In this document: one piece after another, positions 9,344 to 18,434 of the stretch
How positions within the stretch are numbered: the first letter of the stretch is position 1
Layout: each line of letters starts with the position of its first letter
NCBI GenBank assembly: GCA_963691835.1
Contig: OY829383.1
Location: 5,402,304 to 5,466,303, forward strand
DNA: 64,000 bases
Direction of reading: 5' to 3'
From: G963691835 sp963691835
GTDB taxonomy: Bacteria > Pseudomonadota > Alphaproteobacteria > Thalassobaculales > Thalassobaculaceae
Program-made: the position numbers and the translations under genes
The notes under the pieces: model-generated
Told to the model about the DNA's origin: nothing
The model's database searches: none
The model's input: only the letters and a program-made list of their open reading frames with translations

Positions 9344-10285
9344 CTATTGTTGCCTTGGAGCGGCGTCCGCCCGCACTCCGAAGATCCAGCCCTCAGCCTT
9401 GACCGCTGCCTCCGGTAGAACGTCCCGCCGCCACAGTCCCGGGTCTTGGGAGAAATGGCGGAGCGCCGCCGCGATCACTAAGGCGTCCGCCTCGTCCTCC
9501 CGCTTGGACCGGACCGGCGCGGCACTGGGCTTTGACCCATACGCCTTGTAGACACGCGCCATCGTCTCCGGCTCCGCCCAAGCACGGGCGTCAGCGCCAG
9601 CCGCCATGTAGTAGACCCGCGGAAAGGACTCGACCAGGACAGCCGAAGCCCCGGACTGGTCGACATCATCGAAGGGCCAGAACGCGATCTTCGAGCCAAA
9701 GCGGGCCGCCAATCGATTGAACAGCCGCATCCCCGCGAGGGAGCCGGTCCCTACATTTGCAGCCCCAATGCACTTTAGAACCGGATGCGGTGTCGTAATC
9801 GCCGCACAGACCGTTTCGGTCAGACGCTGTCGATAGCGGTAGCGGGACCCCCGCCCTTTCGGTGTGAGGTAATGGGCCGAGAATGGCGGGGTGTGCGCGA
9901 TCCGCATGCCGTAGAGTTCCGGATCATCGGATGCGAGGCGGTCTACAAGGGACCAGAGGGCCTTGGCATCTGCCGGTGCGTCGGGAACATCCGGGAAATA
10001 GGCTCCCTCATCCGCGGACGCGTAGGCCGGCGCGAAGTCAAAGCCGACAAGGATGCGCGTTGATGACTGGATAGTCTCTGAAAGCCAGGTCTCGAAATCG
10101 CTACGGCGCCAATGACCTCCCGCTGGGTTCGGCAAGAGCTGCGGCGCGCGGCCATCCGGGTCCGCCAGGGCCACCTGAAGACCGGGTACCCGCGGCCCCT
10201 TCGCACCAGACCAATCGACCCCCACAAACAGATCAAAACGGGGTGCCGTGCCCGGGGACGGCTCAGGCTTTGTCAGTGCCGTCAC
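9344..10285 (-). CDS. DUF429-like protein
   Basis: About 313 residues. The opening FVGVDWSGAKG, then GFDFAP, ESFPRVYY and the late DEADALVIAAAL resemble DUF429-type proteins, which are predicted to have an RNase H-like fold with acidic active-site residues. No activity is established from sequence. The start is uncertain: the frame is open to 10366, but a GTG at 10285 sits beside the rarA stop and gives a 23-base overlap that suggests coupling to rarA. No strong ribosome binding site distinguishes the options. Confidence 0.65.
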   Translation of the reverse strand: MTALTKPEPSPGTAPRFDLFVGVDWSGAKGPRVPGLQVALADPDGRAPQLLPNPAGGHWRRSDFETWLSETIQSSTRILVGFDFAPAYASADEGAYFPDVPDAPADAKALWSLVDRLASDDPELYGMRIAHTPPFSAHYLTPKGRGSRYRYRQRLTETVCAAITTPHPVLKCIGAANVGTGSLAGMRLFNRLAARFGSKIAFWPFDDVDQSGASAVLVESFPRVYYMAAGADARAWAEPETMARVYKAYGSKPSAAPVRSKREDEADALVIAAALRHFSQDPGLWRRDVLPEAAVKAEGWIFGVRADAAPRQQ

Positions 10286-11564
10286 CGTGGCGCCGCGCCC
10301 TGAGTTTGTCCCAATAGTCGACACGCTTGCGGATCTCCCGCTCGAACCCACGCTCCACCGGGTCATAGAAGCGCTGGCGGCTCATTCCGTCCGGGAAGTA
10401 ATTCTGACCGGAGAAGCCATCTTCCGCGTCGTGGTCGTAGGCGTATCCCGCGCCGTAACCCAACTCCTTCATCATCTTGGTCGGCGCGTTCAGGATATGG
10501 GCGGGCGGCATGAGGGAACCCGTCTCCTTGGCCGCACGCCAAGCGCTCTTCTGGGCGGAGTAGGCGGCATTCGACTTCGGTGCCGTCGCCAGGTAGAGGA
10601 CCAATTCCGCAATGGCCAGCTCACCCTCGGGGGAGCCCAGGCGGTCGAACGCATCCCAAGCCGCCAGCGCTAGGGGTAACGCCTGCGGGTCCGCCAGACC
10701 CACATCCTCTGACGCAAATCGCGTCAACCGGCGCAGCACGTAGGCCGGATCCTCGCCCCCGACCATCATCCGGGCGAGCCAGTAGAGAGCCGCATCCGCG
10801 TCTGAGCCCCGAAGGGATTTATGCAGAGCGCTGATCAGGTTGTAGTGCTCGTCCTTGTTCTTGTCGTAGACCGGTGCGCGTTTCTGCACGATCTCCGCCA
10901 GCCCGGCGGGGTCGAGCGGGTCTGCGCCGCCGATGGCGTAAATCGCCTCGACCATGACCAGGAGATATCGACCGTCCCCATCCGCCATCGCCCGCAAGGC
11001 GGACCGCGCATCATCGTCCAACGGCAGCGGGCGGCCTTCCTCGGCCTCAGCGCGGCCCAGCAGCAAGTCGAGTGCCGCGTCATTGAGCCTGCGCAGCACG
11101 TGGACCGGCGCTCGCGACAGCAGTGCCGCATTCAGCTCGAAAGACGGGTTCTCGGTCGTCGCCCCGACAAGGGTGACGGGCCCGTCCTCCACATACGGCA
11201 GGAAGCCGTCTTGCTGGGCCCGGTTGAAGCGGTGCACCTCATCGACGAACAGCAGGGTGCCTTGACCGGCCGCGCGCCGCTCTTTGGCACGCTCGAACAC
11301 TTTCCGGAGGTCGGCAACGCCCGAGAAAACGGCCGACAGCGGCTCAAACGCCATGTCGGTCGCATCGGCCAAGAGCCGGGCGATCGTCGTTTTGCCGCAA
11401 CCGGGCGGCCCCCAGAGGATCAAGGATGTCAGACGTCGAGCGGCGACCATGCGGCCGAGCGGTCCGTCGCCCAGGAGATGATCTTGGCCCACGACGTCAT
11501 CGATTTTCCTCGGCCGGAGACGGTCGGCCAGCGGCCGGGGCGCCTGGGACTCGAACAGTGACAC
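10263..11564 (-). CDS. rarA: Replication-associated recombination protein A (AAA+ ATPase)
   Basis: A homolog of E. coli RarA/MgsA and eukaryotic WRNIP1, 433 residues. It is an AAA+ ATPase that acts on stalled forks and interacts with SSB. Walker A is GPPGCGKT at 52-59, Walker B is FVDEVHRF near 106-113, and sensor 1 is GATTENP. The C-terminal half carries the tetramerisation region typical of the RarA clade, with the late phrase AYDHDAEDGFSGQNYFP. It lies nine bases downstream of the HtrA gene and overlaps the next gene, so htrA-rarA-DUF429 may be one transcript. Confidence 0.93.
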   Translation of the reverse strand: MSLFESQAPRPLADRLRPRKIDDVVGQDHLLGDGPLGRMVAARRLTSLILWGPPGCGKTTIARLLADATDMAFEPLSAVFSGVADLRKVFERAKERRAAGQGTLLFVDEVHRFNRAQQDGFLPYVEDGPVTLVGATTENPSFELNAALLSRAPVHVLRRLNDAALDLLLGRAEAEEGRPLPLDDDARSALRAMADGDGRYLLVMVEAIYAIGGADPLDPAGLAEIVQKRAPVYDKNKDEHYNLISALHKSLRGSDADAALYWLARMMVGGEDPAYVLRRLTRFASEDVGLADPQALPLALAAWDAFDRLGSPEGELAIAELVLYLATAPKSNAAYSAQKSAWRAAKETGSLMPPAHILNAPTKMMKELGYGAGYAYDHDAEDGFSGQNYFPDGMSRQRFYDPVERGFEREIRKRVDYWDKLRARRHGDGTDKA

Positions 11565-11573
11565 CCGACCACC

Positions 11574-13073
11574 CTATTCCCGAAGTTCGGTTGTGAGGAC
11601 CCGGTCGCCACGCTTGATCGAGATCTTCCAGACTTCAGCCTTACGGTCTACAGCCTGTTTGAGGTCCTCGACACTGCCGATCTTCTTGTCGTCGACTTTC
11701 AGGATGAGGTCTCTCGGCCGGATCCTGACGGACGCCGCCGCCGTGCCCCGTCGAACCCTGAGGACCACGACACCGCTGGCCATGTCGTCCAGATTGTTCT
11801 CCAAGGCGAAGGCCGGCGACAGGTTGGCGACGGTCGCCCCCTGGAAAGGGTTACGGCCCTCTATCTCGTCAATGTCCGGCTGCGGTTCGGCCAAGGGGGG
11901 GACCATGGGTACCGCAAGCTCGAACTCCTCCCCCTTACGGTTCACACGAACATCGACCGTATCGCCGACGCTCTTCGTCGCAACCCGGTAACGTAGAGCC
12001 TGATTGTCCTGAACCTCCCGCCCCCCAAGGGCCAGGATGATATCCCCGATCATGAGACCGGCATCGTCCGCCGGTCCCTCAGGGTAGACCCGGTTCACAA
12101 TCACGCCGGACGGACGATCAAGCCCCAAGGACTGGGCCATGTCGGATGTGACGCTCTGCCCGCTGACGCCGATCCAAGGCCGCACGATCCGACCACCCCG
12201 TGCGGATTGAAGAACCGTTTTCACCATGTTCGACGGGACCGCGAAGCCGATGCCGATCGACCCGCCGCTCGCCCCGCCCCGGTTGTTCGAGAAGATCGCC
12301 GTGTTGATGCCGACAAGCGCCCCGTCCATGGTCACCAGCGCACCGCCGGAATTCCCCGGATTGATCGCCGCATCCGTCTGAATGAAGAAACTGTAGTCGG
12401 TGATCCCCAACGTGGTCCGGGCGAGGGCTGAGACGATGCCGCTCGTCACGGTCTGACCCACGCCGAAGGGGTTTCCGATGGCCAGAACCAAGTCACCGAC
12501 CTCGACATCGTCGGAGTCTCGAAACTCCAGAAAGGGGAGATCTTCCCCCCCGGTATCGATCTCAAGAATGGCCAGATCCGTCCGTTCGTCCTTGAGCAGC
12601 AATGTCGCGTCGAACTCCCGCCTGTCCGACAGAACAACGGTGATGACGTCGGCGTCGTCGATGACATGCGCGTTCGTCGCGATCAGCCCCTCAGCATCAA
12701 GAATGACGCCGGATCCAAGGGACTGTTGTGGTTTCTGACTGGGTTGCCCTGGAAGGATGTTGCCGAAGAACCGCCGGAAGAAAGGGTCATCGAACAGAGG
12801 AGAGGGCCGCCGGCGCTGCTCCACAATCGTCTTTGTGTAGATGTTGACAACGGCGGGGCCGACACGCCCCACCAGCGGGGCGAATGAGAGCGTGATCTCT
12901 TCCTGAGACACAGGCACACGCCGGTCTGACGCGGCCGCCCGGTCAACAGCGATGCCAGGCCAGAGCGTCAATGCCAGGGCCAGACCCGAAACGGCCAGGA
13001 CCAGTCTCAACGCTTTCGAGCGACCCATCGCGCGGCTCGTTCGATCTGCGGCCATGGCCGACCAGACACTCAT
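11574..13073 (-). CDS. HtrA/DegP family serine protease
   Basis: A periplasmic Do-type protease and chaperone of 499 residues. The N-terminus has a membrane signal segment (about 21-48, ending in AAA). The chymotrypsin-like catalytic triad is complete: His136 in NAHVIDD, Asp166 in RTDLAILE and Ser242 in GNSGGALV. Two PDZ domains follow at about 275-365 and 395-490. I chose the ATG at 13073 because AGGGGG lies six bases before it; another ATG two codons upstream is too close to that site. The family degrades misfolded envelope proteins. Confidence 0.92.
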   Translation of the reverse strand: MSVWSAMAADRTSRAMGRSKALRLVLAVSGLALALTLWPGIAVDRAAASDRRVPVSQEEITLSFAPLVGRVGPAVVNIYTKTIVEQRRRPSPLFDDPFFRRFFGNILPGQPSQKPQQSLGSGVILDAEGLIATNAHVIDDADVITVVLSDRREFDATLLLKDERTDLAILEIDTGGEDLPFLEFRDSDDVEVGDLVLAIGNPFGVGQTVTSGIVSALARTTLGITDYSFFIQTDAAINPGNSGGALVTMDGALVGINTAIFSNNRGGASGGSIGIGFAVPSNMVKTVLQSARGGRIVRPWIGVSGQSVTSDMAQSLGLDRPSGVIVNRVYPEGPADDAGLMIGDIILALGGREVQDNQALRYRVATKSVGDTVDVRVNRKGEEFELAVPMVPPLAEPQPDIDEIEGRNPFQGATVANLSPAFALENNLDDMASGVVVLRVRRGTAAASVRIRPRDLILKVDDKKIGSVEDLKQAVDRKAEVWKISIKRGDRVLTTELRE

Positions 13074-13240
13074 CTGCATCCCCCTAAAGGAACAAAGGTT
13101 TCAGCACACCGGTTGTAAGCGTCTCCGCGCACCGGTACCCTTTTCATATATGCGGTTGGGGTCTCGCTGGGCAACGGCGGTCCGATCGGACAAAAGCCGT
13201 GATACCCGATCTTTGGGGTCACGAATTGGGGAGACGGACG

Positions 13241-14407
13241 GTGCGCAAGGGGCCAAGCGGCGCACCGGTGCCGGAGCTGGGGACCAAAACCCGGACCGGC
13301 CTCGATGACAGCCGCCCAAGTTTGGACGATGCAGGCGTGCCTCCCGGCGCCACCGAGGCTGTTGCCGGACAGATCACAATGTCGGATTTGAGTACGGAAC
13401 GGGGCGTCAAACTGTTCTGTGAGTCTGCCCTGTCGCGATGTCTGGAGTTCATGCGGACGGGGCAGGATGAACCACTCGAAGACACGCTGCACGAAGTGCG
13501 TCACTGGACATTGCAGGCTCACACGGCCGACAAGGACCCTGGCCAGGGAGACGCTCGGGAATCAAGCATTGCAGGCACCTGCCGCCGGGCCCGAGCCGAA
13601 TTCTTCGCCACACTGGTCGTGCGGTCCGCCGATCTTGGGCTTATTGCCCGGGCGGAGCAGTTCCTCTCCGACGTAGAGGAGGCGACGGCGAACCACCTCG
13701 ACGATCCCTCGCTGCAATCCGCCCTCGCCCGCTCGCTTGCAAACATCGTGGCGGTCCGTTGTCATGACCGCCGCTTGGATGATGCCGAAAAGGCCTATGA
13801 GCGGCTCGCCGATTTGGGGCGGAGAAAGGATGCGTCCCGCCGGAGCCGACGCTGTGTTTGCTCAGGCGCGTTCACCCTGATCGCCCATTCCGCCCGGGAC
13901 GGACACATCGACGAAGCGATCCAGCGGTATCGGGCTCTTGGCTGCTATGTCGACCGCCATCGCGGATCCCAAGAGGCACAGCAGGATCTGGCAGACGTCG
14001 CATTTGCGCTGATCACCACTCTGGGTGAGGTCAAAGCGTTGGACCAGGCAGCCAACGTGTACCGGGATCTTGGACATCGGAACGCCGCAGGCGGTGAGCC
14101 GGGTCTGTGCGGTCGGCAGGCGCTGGCAGGCTTCAATCTGCTGACCGACTACTGCCAGATTGGCGCGATCGACGACGCCTATCGGATCTACGAAGATCTG
14201 GCGACCCTGTCCGTGGCGCATCCGGAGGTGCGTGAGATCGGATTGGCGCAGGCAAAAGGCGGGGTGAACATCATCCTGAGCCTGGAGCCCGGCGAGCGCG
14301 GCGATCTCTCCTCACTTCTACGCAATGACCTTCGGCATCTGGCGATCCACCACGCCGATGATCCGGAGATTTGCGACACACTTGCCTTGATCCGAGACGG
14401 CACCTGA
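13241..14407 (+). CDS. Helical repeat (TPR-like) protein of unknown function
   Basis: About 388 residues, almost entirely helical. Helix pairs of about 35-40 residues recur: DDAEKAYERLADLGRRKD, DEAIQRYRALGCYVDRH, DQAANVYRDLGHRNAAG and DDAYRIYEDLATLSVA. This pattern is that of tetratricopeptide-type repeats, which bind partner proteins. There is no signal peptide or membrane segment, so it is probably cytoplasmic. The GTG at 13241 has GGGGAG seven bases upstream; a GTG at 13199 and an ATG at 13379 are alternatives. Its partner is unknown. Confidence 0.6.
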   Translation: MRKGPSGAPVPELGTKTRTGLDDSRPSLDDAGVPPGATEAVAGQITMSDLSTERGVKLFCESALSRCLEFMRTGQDEPLEDTLHEVRHWTLQAHTADKDPGQGDARESSIAGTCRRARAEFFATLVVRSADLGLIARAEQFLSDVEEATANHLDDPSLQSALARSLANIVAVRCHDRRLDDAEKAYERLADLGRRKDASRRSRRCVCSGAFTLIAHSARDGHIDEAIQRYRALGCYVDRHRGSQEAQQDLADVAFALITTLGEVKALDQAANVYRDLGHRNAAGGEPGLCGRQALAGFNLLTDYCQIGAIDDAYRIYEDLATLSVAHPEVREIGLAQAKGGVNIILSLEPGERGDLSSLLRNDLRHLAIHHADDPEICDTLALIRDGT

Positions 14408-14500
14408 GATTTCATCCCCCCTGTAAAACTTCCGTCTTGAAACCAATGCGACTAGCTTGGTTTGAGAATGCAGCGGACAGTCGGTATCGGGGGTAAAGCC

Positions 14501-15196
14501 ATGGCAATGAGACCGATGGGTCGATCACACGTTGTTCTAGCGGCCGGCTTCCTCGTCTCACTGCTCTTTCTCGGCGCTGGCGCCGGAGCGCACGCCGCTG
14601 CGAAGCCCGACCCTGTTCCGCCGATGAAGGCTTTCGTCTGCTCGGAGGCGGATACGAACTGCACGGACGATTCCGCCATCACCCCTCCCTACCGCGCTGA
14701 CACAGATCCGCAGGGTGCTGAGGAGGGTATGACCAATGAGATGATCTCTCTCTACAAGACGGTCACCTATGTCCCCAGTGCCGCCCTGACGGATCAGCTC
14801 TGGTACCTGTTGATCGCCTCCGAAGCGGCAACGACCGGGCCGTTTTTCCTAGGTGTCAACGCATCGACCTCATCGGCGATGACCTACACCTACGAATACT
14901 TTTGGAACATATGCTGTCTCGCGGAACCGGGACCAGACGGCGTCGTCCCGGTCAGCGCCACCAAGGCCATCATATACCGGGCGCTGAGCATTATTCGGGT
15001 GGGCGCGCTGGCGTTGGCCTTCGGAAACACGCTCGGCTCGTCCGCCGCCGTGACAACGGTCATCACCGTCAGCCGGACGGCTGTCTACGTGACGAATGAC
15101 TACTTCTGGAACGTGATGGATGCGCGTACGCCGACGGAGCCCGTGCTGACCAGCGGCGAGGAAGCGCCGGCAACTGCCAGCATCTTCACGTGGTGA
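14501..15196 (+). CDS. Exported protein with two DUF2061-like units
   Basis: 231 residues. The start at 14501 has GGGGG seven bases upstream and gives a signal peptide (LAAGFLVSLLFLGAGAGA, ending AHAAA). Two similar halves follow, each about 55 residues. The first opens with LYKTVTYVPSAALTD and closes with YEYFWN; the second opens with AIIYRALSIIRVGAL and closes with NDYFWN. The order of a short basic start, a Thr/Ser-rich hydrophobic centre and a closing Tyr/Phe-Trp-Asn matches DUF2061 membrane proteins, which usually have one copy. The function of the family is unknown. The assignment is my pattern reading and is moderate. Confidence 0.55.
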   Translation: MAMRPMGRSHVVLAAGFLVSLLFLGAGAGAHAAAKPDPVPPMKAFVCSEADTNCTDDSAITPPYRADTDPQGAEEGMTNEMISLYKTVTYVPSAALTDQLWYLLIASEAATTGPFFLGVNASTSSAMTYTYEYFWNICCLAEPGPDGVVPVSATKAIIYRALSIIRVGALALAFGNTLGSSAAVTTVITVSRTAVYVTNDYFWNVMDARTPTEPVLTSGEEAPATASIFTW

Positions 15197-15223
15197 TGAA
15201 GCGGCGCTGGCGGCGAGCCTGAT

Positions 15224-15724
15224 TCAAGAACCCCTGTCTCGGCGCCATTCGTAGAGCACGTCCGGTTCGCGCTCCTCATTGCGGCTCCCGTCGGTTTCTT
15301 CGATCGCAACAAAACCTCGCGCTTCGTAGAACCGGCGTGCGGCGGCATTCCTTTGGAATGTCCACAGCCGGAGACGGTCGGACCGGGCCATGGCCCGCGC
15401 CAAGAAGGCGGTGCCGATCCCGAGACGTTGCGCGCCGGGCAGCAGATAGAGCTGTTCGACCCACTCCCCCGAGACCGCGGAGAAGCCAATGATCCGGCCG
15501 CTCTCCTGCCTTTCAGCAACGTCGACGACCATGTTGGGGATGAGATGGCCGGAGACGAAACCGAGATCCTCTTCCGGTGTATGGAGAACTGGGAGATACG
15601 GCATCGCCGCGGACATGGAGGCGCGCAAAACACGCGCAATCTCAGGGGAATCCTCAACACCTGCCGGCCGGATGCGCCAAAGCCCGGATGTGTCGGCTGG
15701 CATTGTGCCGCCTGGCGTATCCAT
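15224..15724 (-). CDS. GNAT family N-acetyltransferase
   Basis: An acetyl-CoA-dependent acetyltransferase of 166 residues. The acetyl-CoA binding motif A is visible as VEQLYLLPGAQRLGIGTAFL (Q-R-x-G-x-G), and motif B as NAAARRFYEARGF. The acceptor substrate is unknown. The ATG at 15724 has GGGGG six bases upstream; a longer reading frame continues upstream but runs into the rplQ terminator. It is read in the same direction as the ribosomal operon but is separated from rplQ by a likely terminator. Confidence 0.82.
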   Translation of the reverse strand: MDTPGGTMPADTSGLWRIRPAGVEDSPEIARVLRASMSAAMPYLPVLHTPEEDLGFVSGHLIPNMVVDVAERQESGRIIGFSAVSGEWVEQLYLLPGAQRLGIGTAFLARAMARSDRLRLWTFQRNAAARRFYEARGFVAIEETDGSRNEEREPDVLYEWRRDRGS

Positions 15725-15738
15725 CTCGTGCCCCCAAA

Positions 15739-15767
15739 GCGAAAGGGCGACCCAAGCGGATCGCCCC
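15739..15767 (-). terminator. Putative terminator after rplQ
   Basis: An inverted repeat GGGCGA / TCGCCC at 15745-15750 and 15761-15766 forms a stem which, read on the minus strand, is followed by TTTCGCTTT. It lies 40 bases past the rplQ stop and would end the S10-spc-alpha transcript. The stem is short, so strength is uncertain. Confidence 0.45.
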
Positions 15768-15806
15768 AAGACATCTTCATGGTCTGCTACAGAAAGCCCG
15801 ACCCGG

Positions 15807-16244
15807 TCAGATGACCGAAGGCATTGCCCCTGCCATCTCTTCTTCCTGACCCGGAACCGGACCGGAGTCCTGACCGCGTGCGTCCTCATCCCGGTCGACC
15901 AACTCGATCACCGCCATCGGTGCCGCGTCGCCATACCGGAAACCGGCCTTCAGAACACGGGTGTAGCCACCCGGGCGGTCCTTGTAACGGTCAGCAAGAA
16001 CCTCAAACAGCTTCGAGGTCATCGCATCGTCCCGCAGATGAGCGAACGCCTGGCGCCGCGCATGCAGGCCACCGCGTTTGCCGAGCGTGATCAGACGGTC
16101 GACCACCCGGCGAAGGTCTTTCGCCTTCGGCAGCGTGGTCACGATCTGCTCGTGCTTGATCAGCGCGTTCGCCATGTTTTTGAACATGGCTTTCCGATGA
16201 GAGTGCGTCCGGTTGAACTTCCGGCCGCTGTTTCCGTGACGCAT
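15807..16244 (-). CDS. rplQ: 50S ribosomal protein L17
   Basis: Large-subunit protein near the peptide exit tunnel. The protein has 145 residues with the canonical start MRHGNSGRKFNRTHSHR, then NALIKHEQIVTTLPKAK. The last 25 residues are an acidic extension (VDRDEDARGQDSGPVPGQEEEM) beyond the roughly 120-residue core. It is the last gene of the alpha operon, after rpoA. Confidence 0.97.
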   Translation of the reverse strand: MRHGNSGRKFNRTHSHRKAMFKNMANALIKHEQIVTTLPKAKDLRRVVDRLITLGKRGGLHARRQAFAHLRDDAMTSKLFEVLADRYKDRPGGYTRVLKAGFRYGDAAPMAVIELVDRDEDARGQDSGPVPGQEEEMAGAMPSVI

Positions 16245-16281
16245 GGTCGTCTCCTTCGATCCGGCGTGGCAGCGCGCCGCG

Positions 16282-17298
16282 TCAATAGGGCTCTTCGAGC
16301 CGCTTCGCCAGTTCCTCGATATTCTCCGGCGGCCAGTTCGGGATCTCCATCCCGAGGGACAGACCCATGGTCGACAGAACTTCCTTGATTTCGTTCAGGC
16401 TCTTCCGGCCGAAGTTCGGCGTGCGGAGCATCTCCGGCTCGCTCTTCTGAACCAGATCGCCGATGTAGACGATGTTGTCGTTCTTGAGGCAGTTGGCCGA
16501 ACGGACCGACAGCTCAAGCTCGTCCACCTTGCGCAGCAGGTTCTTGTTGAACGGCAGATCCTGATGCTCTTCCGAAGCCGCCGCTTGGCCCGGCTCTTCG
16601 AAGTTGATGAAGAGCTGCAACTGATCCTGAAGGATGCGCGCGGCGTATGCGACGGCGTCCTCAGGTGAGAGGGAGCCGTCGGTATCAACTTCCATCGACA
16701 GCTTGTCGTAGTCGGTGACCTGACCAACACGGGTGTTATCGACCTTGTAGGCGACTTTACGCACCGGGCTGAAGATCGCATCAACCGGGATCAGACCGAT
16801 CGGAGCATCTTCCGGGCGGTTGGCGCTGGCCGGAACATAGCCCTTGCCGGTCTCGACCGTGAACTCCATCGACAAGGTCGCGTCCTTGTCGAGGGTGCAG
16901 ATCACGTGATCCGGGTCCATGACCTCGATGTCGCTCGGCGCCTCGATCATGCCGGCTTTCACTTCGCCCGGCCCCTCGGCCTTGAGGCGCATCTTGCGCG
17001 AGCCCTCGGAGTGAACTTTCAGCGCAAGCGCCTTCACGTTCAGCACGATGTCGGTCACATCCTCACGCACGCCAGGAACGCTCGAGAACTCGTGCAGCAC
17101 ACCATCGATCTGAATTGCGGTCACCGCCCCGCCCTGCAGCGAGGACAGGAGAATGCGGCGCAAGGCGTTGCCCAGCGTAAGACCGAAACCCCGCTCCAGC
17201 GGCTCGGCGACAATCGTCGCACGGCGCCTCGCGTTGACACCCGGCTGGACGTCGAGCTTGTTCGGTTTGATGAGTGCTTGCCAGTTCTTCTGAATCAC
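16282..17298 (-). CDS. rpoA: RNA polymerase alpha subunit
   Basis: The alpha subunit nucleates assembly of core RNA polymerase. The protein has 338 residues. The N-terminal dimerisation domain contains ERGFGLTLGNALRRILLSS; the C-terminal domain, which binds UP elements and activators, contains LELSVRSANCLKNDNI and GRKSLNEIKEVL. The start is a GTG at 17298, chosen because the conserved N-terminus (V/M)IQKNWQALIKPNKL begins there; the frame is open 19 codons further upstream. It lies in the alpha operon between rpsK and rplQ. Confidence 0.97.
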   Translation of the reverse strand: MIQKNWQALIKPNKLDVQPGVNARRRATIVAEPLERGFGLTLGNALRRILLSSLQGGAVTAIQIDGVLHEFSSVPGVREDVTDIVLNVKALALKVHSEGSRKMRLKAEGPGEVKAGMIEAPSDIEVMDPDHVICTLDKDATLSMEFTVETGKGYVPASANRPEDAPIGLIPVDAIFSPVRKVAYKVDNTRVGQVTDYDKLSMEVDTDGSLSPEDAVAYAARILQDQLQLFINFEEPGQAAASEEHQDLPFNKNLLRKVDELELSVRSANCLKNDNIVYIGDLVQKSEPEMLRTPNFGRKSLNEIKEVLSTMGLSLGMEIPNWPPENIEELAKRLEEPY

Positions 17299-17416
17299 GT
17301 GCCAGATCCCAAATCTGTGGAACGGAAACCCGCTCCCGTGAAGGTTCTCGGCCACCGCTTGGCAGCCGGTAGCTCGGATCGTGCCGGGTCCGCGTCCGGT
17401 CCCGGCGTTCCGAGCT

Positions 17417-17812
17417 TTACACCCGGCGACGCTTCGGCGGGCGACAGCCGTTGTGCGGAATGGGCGTCACGTCCCGGATCGACAGGACCTGAAAGCCAAC
17501 CGCCTGCAGGGCCCGCAGCGCGGACTCCCGCCCGGAACCCGGCCCGCTGACCTCGATCTCCAAGGTCTTCATGCCGTGCTCCGCCGCCTTTTTACCGGCA
17601 TCCTCCGCCGCGACCTGCGCCGCGTACGGAGTCGATTTGCGCGAGCCTTTGAAACCCATCGCACCCGCCGACGACCACGAAATGGCATTGCCCTGCGCGT
17701 CGGTAATGGTGATCATGGTGTTGTTGAACGTTGCGCTTACATGCGCCACGCCAGACGTGATGTTCTTTCGCTCACGGCGACGGACACGCGTCTGTGTCGG
17801 TTGTTTGGCCAT
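17417..17812 (-). CDS. rpsK: 30S ribosomal protein S11
   Basis: A platform protein of the small subunit that contacts 16S rRNA near the E site. It has 131 residues and conserved segments HVSATFNNTMITITD, GFKGSRKSTPYAAQ and the basic C-terminus PHNGCRPPKRRRV. It lies between rpsM and rpoA, as is usual in alphaproteobacteria. Confidence 0.97.
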   Translation of the reverse strand: MAKQPTQTRVRRRERKNITSGVAHVSATFNNTMITITDAQGNAISWSSAGAMGFKGSRKSTPYAAQVAAEDAGKKAAEHGMKTLEIEVSGPGSGRESALRALQAVGFQVLSIRDVTPIPHNGCRPPKRRRV

Positions 17813-17875
17813 CGTTCGGTATGCTCCAACGCATGGGTCTCGGCATAAGCCGAGAAGCCGGTTCCCCGGCGGAGT

Positions 17876-18244
17876 TTACTTCTTCTTGCCGGCGATCGGC
17901 TTCGCTGGGCCCTTGCGGGTCCGTGCGTTCGTGTGGGTCCGCTGACCCCGGACCGGCAGACCCTTGCGGTGCCGGAGACCCCGAAGGCAGCCAAGATCCA
18001 TCAGTCGCTTGATGTCCATCGCCACTTTACGGCGGAGGTCGCCCTCAACCACAAAGTCACGGTCGATCATCTCGCGAAGACGACCGAGCTCGTCCTCGGT
18101 CAACTCATGAACCCTACGCTCCCGTGGAACGCCAACCGTCTCGCAGATCTGCGTGGCGGACGTTCGGCCGATGCCATGAATATAAGTCAGCGCGATCTCG
18201 ACACGCTTCTGGGTCGGAATGTTCACACCTGCGATGCGCGCCAC
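17876..18244 (-). CDS. rpsM: 30S ribosomal protein S13
   Basis: Small-subunit head protein that makes bridges to the large subunit and touches the P-site tRNA. The protein has 122 residues. It begins MARIAGVNIPTQKRVEIALT and ends in the basic tail RGQRTHTNARTRKGPAKP. It is the first gene of the alpha operon and is preceded by its own near-consensus promoter at 18358-18385. Confidence 0.97.
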   Translation of the reverse strand: MARIAGVNIPTQKRVEIALTYIHGIGRTSATQICETVGVPRERRVHELTEDELGRLREMIDRDFVVEGDLRRKVAMDIKRLMDLGCLRGLRHRKGLPVRGQRTHTNARTRKGPAKPIAGKKK

Positions 18245-18357
18245 GGTGCCTTCTCCTCAAGCTCACGGCGGCCACGCCACCGTAATGTGGTGGGCAGCCT
18301 GATCATGCTTCAAATGTTCGAACAACCGGCCACGCGGTCAACTCGCCGAGGGCGCGG

Positions 18358-18385
18358 ATTATACGAACCTTCTTACTAGTGTCAA
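18358..18385 (-). promoter_or_regulatory. Near-consensus sigma70 promoter of rpsM operon
   Basis: On the minus strand TTGACA (18380-18385) and TATAAT (18358-18363) both match consensus fully, with a 16-base spacer. They lie about 115 bases before rpsM. The leader between them and the gene has no recognisable gene and may hold a translational control site, as known for the alpha operon in E. coli; I cannot show that here. Confidence 0.8.
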
Positions 18386-18434
18386 CAATCGAGGGGCACC
18401 AAAATGCCCCGCGACCGCCAACCTCTTCCTACGG

